A stretch of 13,222 nucleotides of DNA from a bacterium (GTDB taxonomy: Bacteria; Chloroflexota; Dormibacteria; UBA8260; Bog-877). The notes under the pieces were generated by a model that saw only the letters and a program-made list of their open reading frames with translations, did no database searches and had not been told where the DNA came from. The position numbers and the translations under genes are program-made. The stretch lies in assembly GCA_021817185.1 (NCBI GenBank), contig JAKAVU010000038.1, positions 1 through 13,222 of the forward strand. The letters are read 5' to 3'. Of this stretch, positions 12,096 through 13,222 are shown piece by piece (within the stretch, counting starts at the first letter, position 1; each line of letters starts with the position of its first letter).

Positions 12096-13222
12096 GTGAC
12101 AGAACGCCGCAGCTCCTGGTTGAGCAGGGGTGTCGCCAGCGTCGGCCTGACCAGCTTCTTCTCCGACTCCGGGCATGAGATCGCCACCGCCATCCTGCCC
12201 ACATTTCTGGTCTCGGTGCTGCACTCCAGCGCCGCCACTCTGGGGCTGATCGAGGGCATCAGCGACGCCCTGACCGGGGTAGCCAAGCTGCTGTCGGGCC
12301 CCCTGGCCAACGATCAGCGGCGCCGCGGCCGCCTGGCCAGCAGCGGATACCTTGGCACCGCGGTCGCCACCGGAGCCATCGGGCTCTGCGTCGCCGCCTG
12401 GCAGGTGGGGGTCCTGAGGGCGATCGCCTGGACATCCCGGGGGGTGCGCTCCCCGGCGCGCGACAGCCTGCTGGCATCGCTCGCCCCTGAGCATGGCTAC
12501 GGTCGGGCCTTCGGTCTGGAGCGGGCCGGAGACAACCTGGGCGCAGTGGTGGGACCGCTGCTGGCGGCGGGGCTGGTGGCCTGGGTGGGCATCCGCCCCG
12601 CTATCTACTTCGCCTTCGTCCCCGGGGCCCTGGCGGCCCTGACAATCTCCGTCGCGGCCCAGCAGGCCCGGCGCGAGGGTTCCAGCATCGTGCCCCGGCG
12701 GCTGCGCTTGGAGTTCTCGGCCCTGCGCCACGCGGGCGTGGTCCGGGCCCTCATCCCGATCGCGCTCTTCGAACTGGGCAACGTCGCCACCACCCTGCTC
12801 ATCCTGCGCGCCACCCAGCTGCTGCACAATGACGCCACCACCCTGGCCCTGGCCACCCTGCTTGCCATCCTCCTGTACAGCGGTCACAACGCCTTCGGGG
12901 CGGTGGTGGCCCTGCTCGGGGGGCACTGGCTGGATCGCTCCAACCCCAGGGTCGTCTTCGCCACCGGTGCCGGGTTGTACATCCTGGCCTACACGGGCTT
13001 TGCCCTGCCGCTGCACGCACCGCTGCTGCTGCTGGTGGCCTTCCTCCTGGCGGGAGCGGGGATTGGCCTGGCTGAGACGGCGGAGTCCACCCTGTTCGCC
13101 CGGCTGCTACCCGACCATCTGCGGGGCAGCGGCTTCGGGTTGCTGGGGGCAACCCAGGCGGTCGGCGACTTCACCTCGTCGGCCGTGGTGGGCCTTCTCT
13201 ATGTGGCGGTGTCCCCCACGGT
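12096..13222 (+). CDS. MFS transporter (partial, right end outside window)
   Basis: The frame runs from GTG 12096 to the window edge without a stop, giving at least 375 residues. The protein has repeated hydrophobic spans and the features of a 12-span major facilitator: SVGLTSFFSDSGHEIATAIL at the first helix, a GLIEGISDALTGVAKLLSGP region, the loop between helices 2 and 3 with DQRRRGR, then SRGVRSPARDSLLASLAPEH and GRAFGLERAGDNLGAVVGPL. This places it in an actinobacterial MFS subgroup; export of drugs or metabolites is plausible but the substrate is unknown. GTG 12096 is chosen because the first transmembrane region follows about ten residues later; the ribosome site is weak. It is probably co-transcribed with the dehydrogenase. 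Confidence 0.88.
   Translation, partial: MTERRSSWLSRGVASVGLTSFFSDSGHEIATAILPTFLVSVLHSSAATLGLIEGISDALTGVAKLLSGPLANDQRRRGRLASSGYLGTAVATGAIGLCVAAWQVGVLRAIAWTSRGVRSPARDSLLASLAPEHGYGRAFGLERAGDNLGAVVGPLLAAGLVAWVGIRPAIYFAFVPGALAALTISVAAQQARREGSSIVPRRLRLEFSALRHAGVVRALIPIALFELGNVATTLLILRATQLLHNDATTLALATLLAILLYSGHNAFGAVVALLGGHWLDRSNPRVVFATGAGLYILAYTGFALPLHAPLLLLVAFLLAGAGIGLAETAESTLFARLLPDHLRGSGFGLLGATQAVGDFTSSAVVGLLYVAVSPT

Noticed and set aside
11994..13016. Minus-strand frame of 340 codons
   Set aside because: Antisense to the MFS transporter; Gly/Gln-rich with no domain.
1..13222. CRISPR array or insertion-sequence transposase
   Set aside because: No regularly spaced repeats and no transposase motif are visible on either strand.

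Overview
This is a GC-rich window with actinobacterial character. Codons strongly prefer G or C at the third position, TTG and GTG starts are common, and leaderless-looking genes (a -10 box about 7 nt before the start codon) are frequent. The gene families seen (PucR regulator, HEAT-repeat protein, SpoVT-AbrB and PIN toxin-antitoxin pairs, GltX without a GlnRS in view) fit Actinomycetota or a neighbouring high-GC soil phylum. The exact taxon cannot be told from the sequence.

Left part (1-6661) is an accessory region. It holds the tail of an unknown plus-strand gene and an AbrB/PIN VapBC pair. A patch of gene debris follows: the head of a metallophosphoesterase, an unrecognised minus-strand fragment and a truncated AbrB antitoxin. 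Next come a ribbon-helix-helix/PIN VapBC pair, a GNAT acetyltransferase, a HEAT-repeat protein, and about 780 bases of hairpin-rich DNA without a convincing gene. The last pair resembles MntA/HepT (nucleotidyltransferase antitoxin, HEPN toxin), and both partners appear to have lost their active-site motifs. A complete tyrosine recombinase closes the region. It lies just past the 3' end of a tRNA-Gln gene, with an AT-richer, repeat-bearing stretch between them. That layout suggests a tRNA-linked integrated element, but no second attachment site is visible in the window.

Right part (6813-13222) looks like ordinary chromosome. It carries tRNA-Gln(CTG), gltX overlapped by a small membrane-protein gene, a divergent tRNA-Glu(TTC), a small membrane protein and a PucR-type regulator. 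A zinc-binding alcohol-dehydrogenase-like oxidoreductase is divergent from the regulator, and an MFS transporter runs off the right edge. One glutamyl-tRNA synthetase flanked by the tRNAs for Glu and Gln suggests, but does not prove, the indirect route to Gln-tRNA (GluRS plus GatCAB). The PucR/dehydrogenase/MFS block could be a small regulated catabolic or efflux module.

The most unusual items are the motif-less MntA/HepT-like operon, the concentration of toxin-antitoxin genes and fragments beside an integrase and tRNA, and several perfect palindromes or hairpins in the non-coding stretches.
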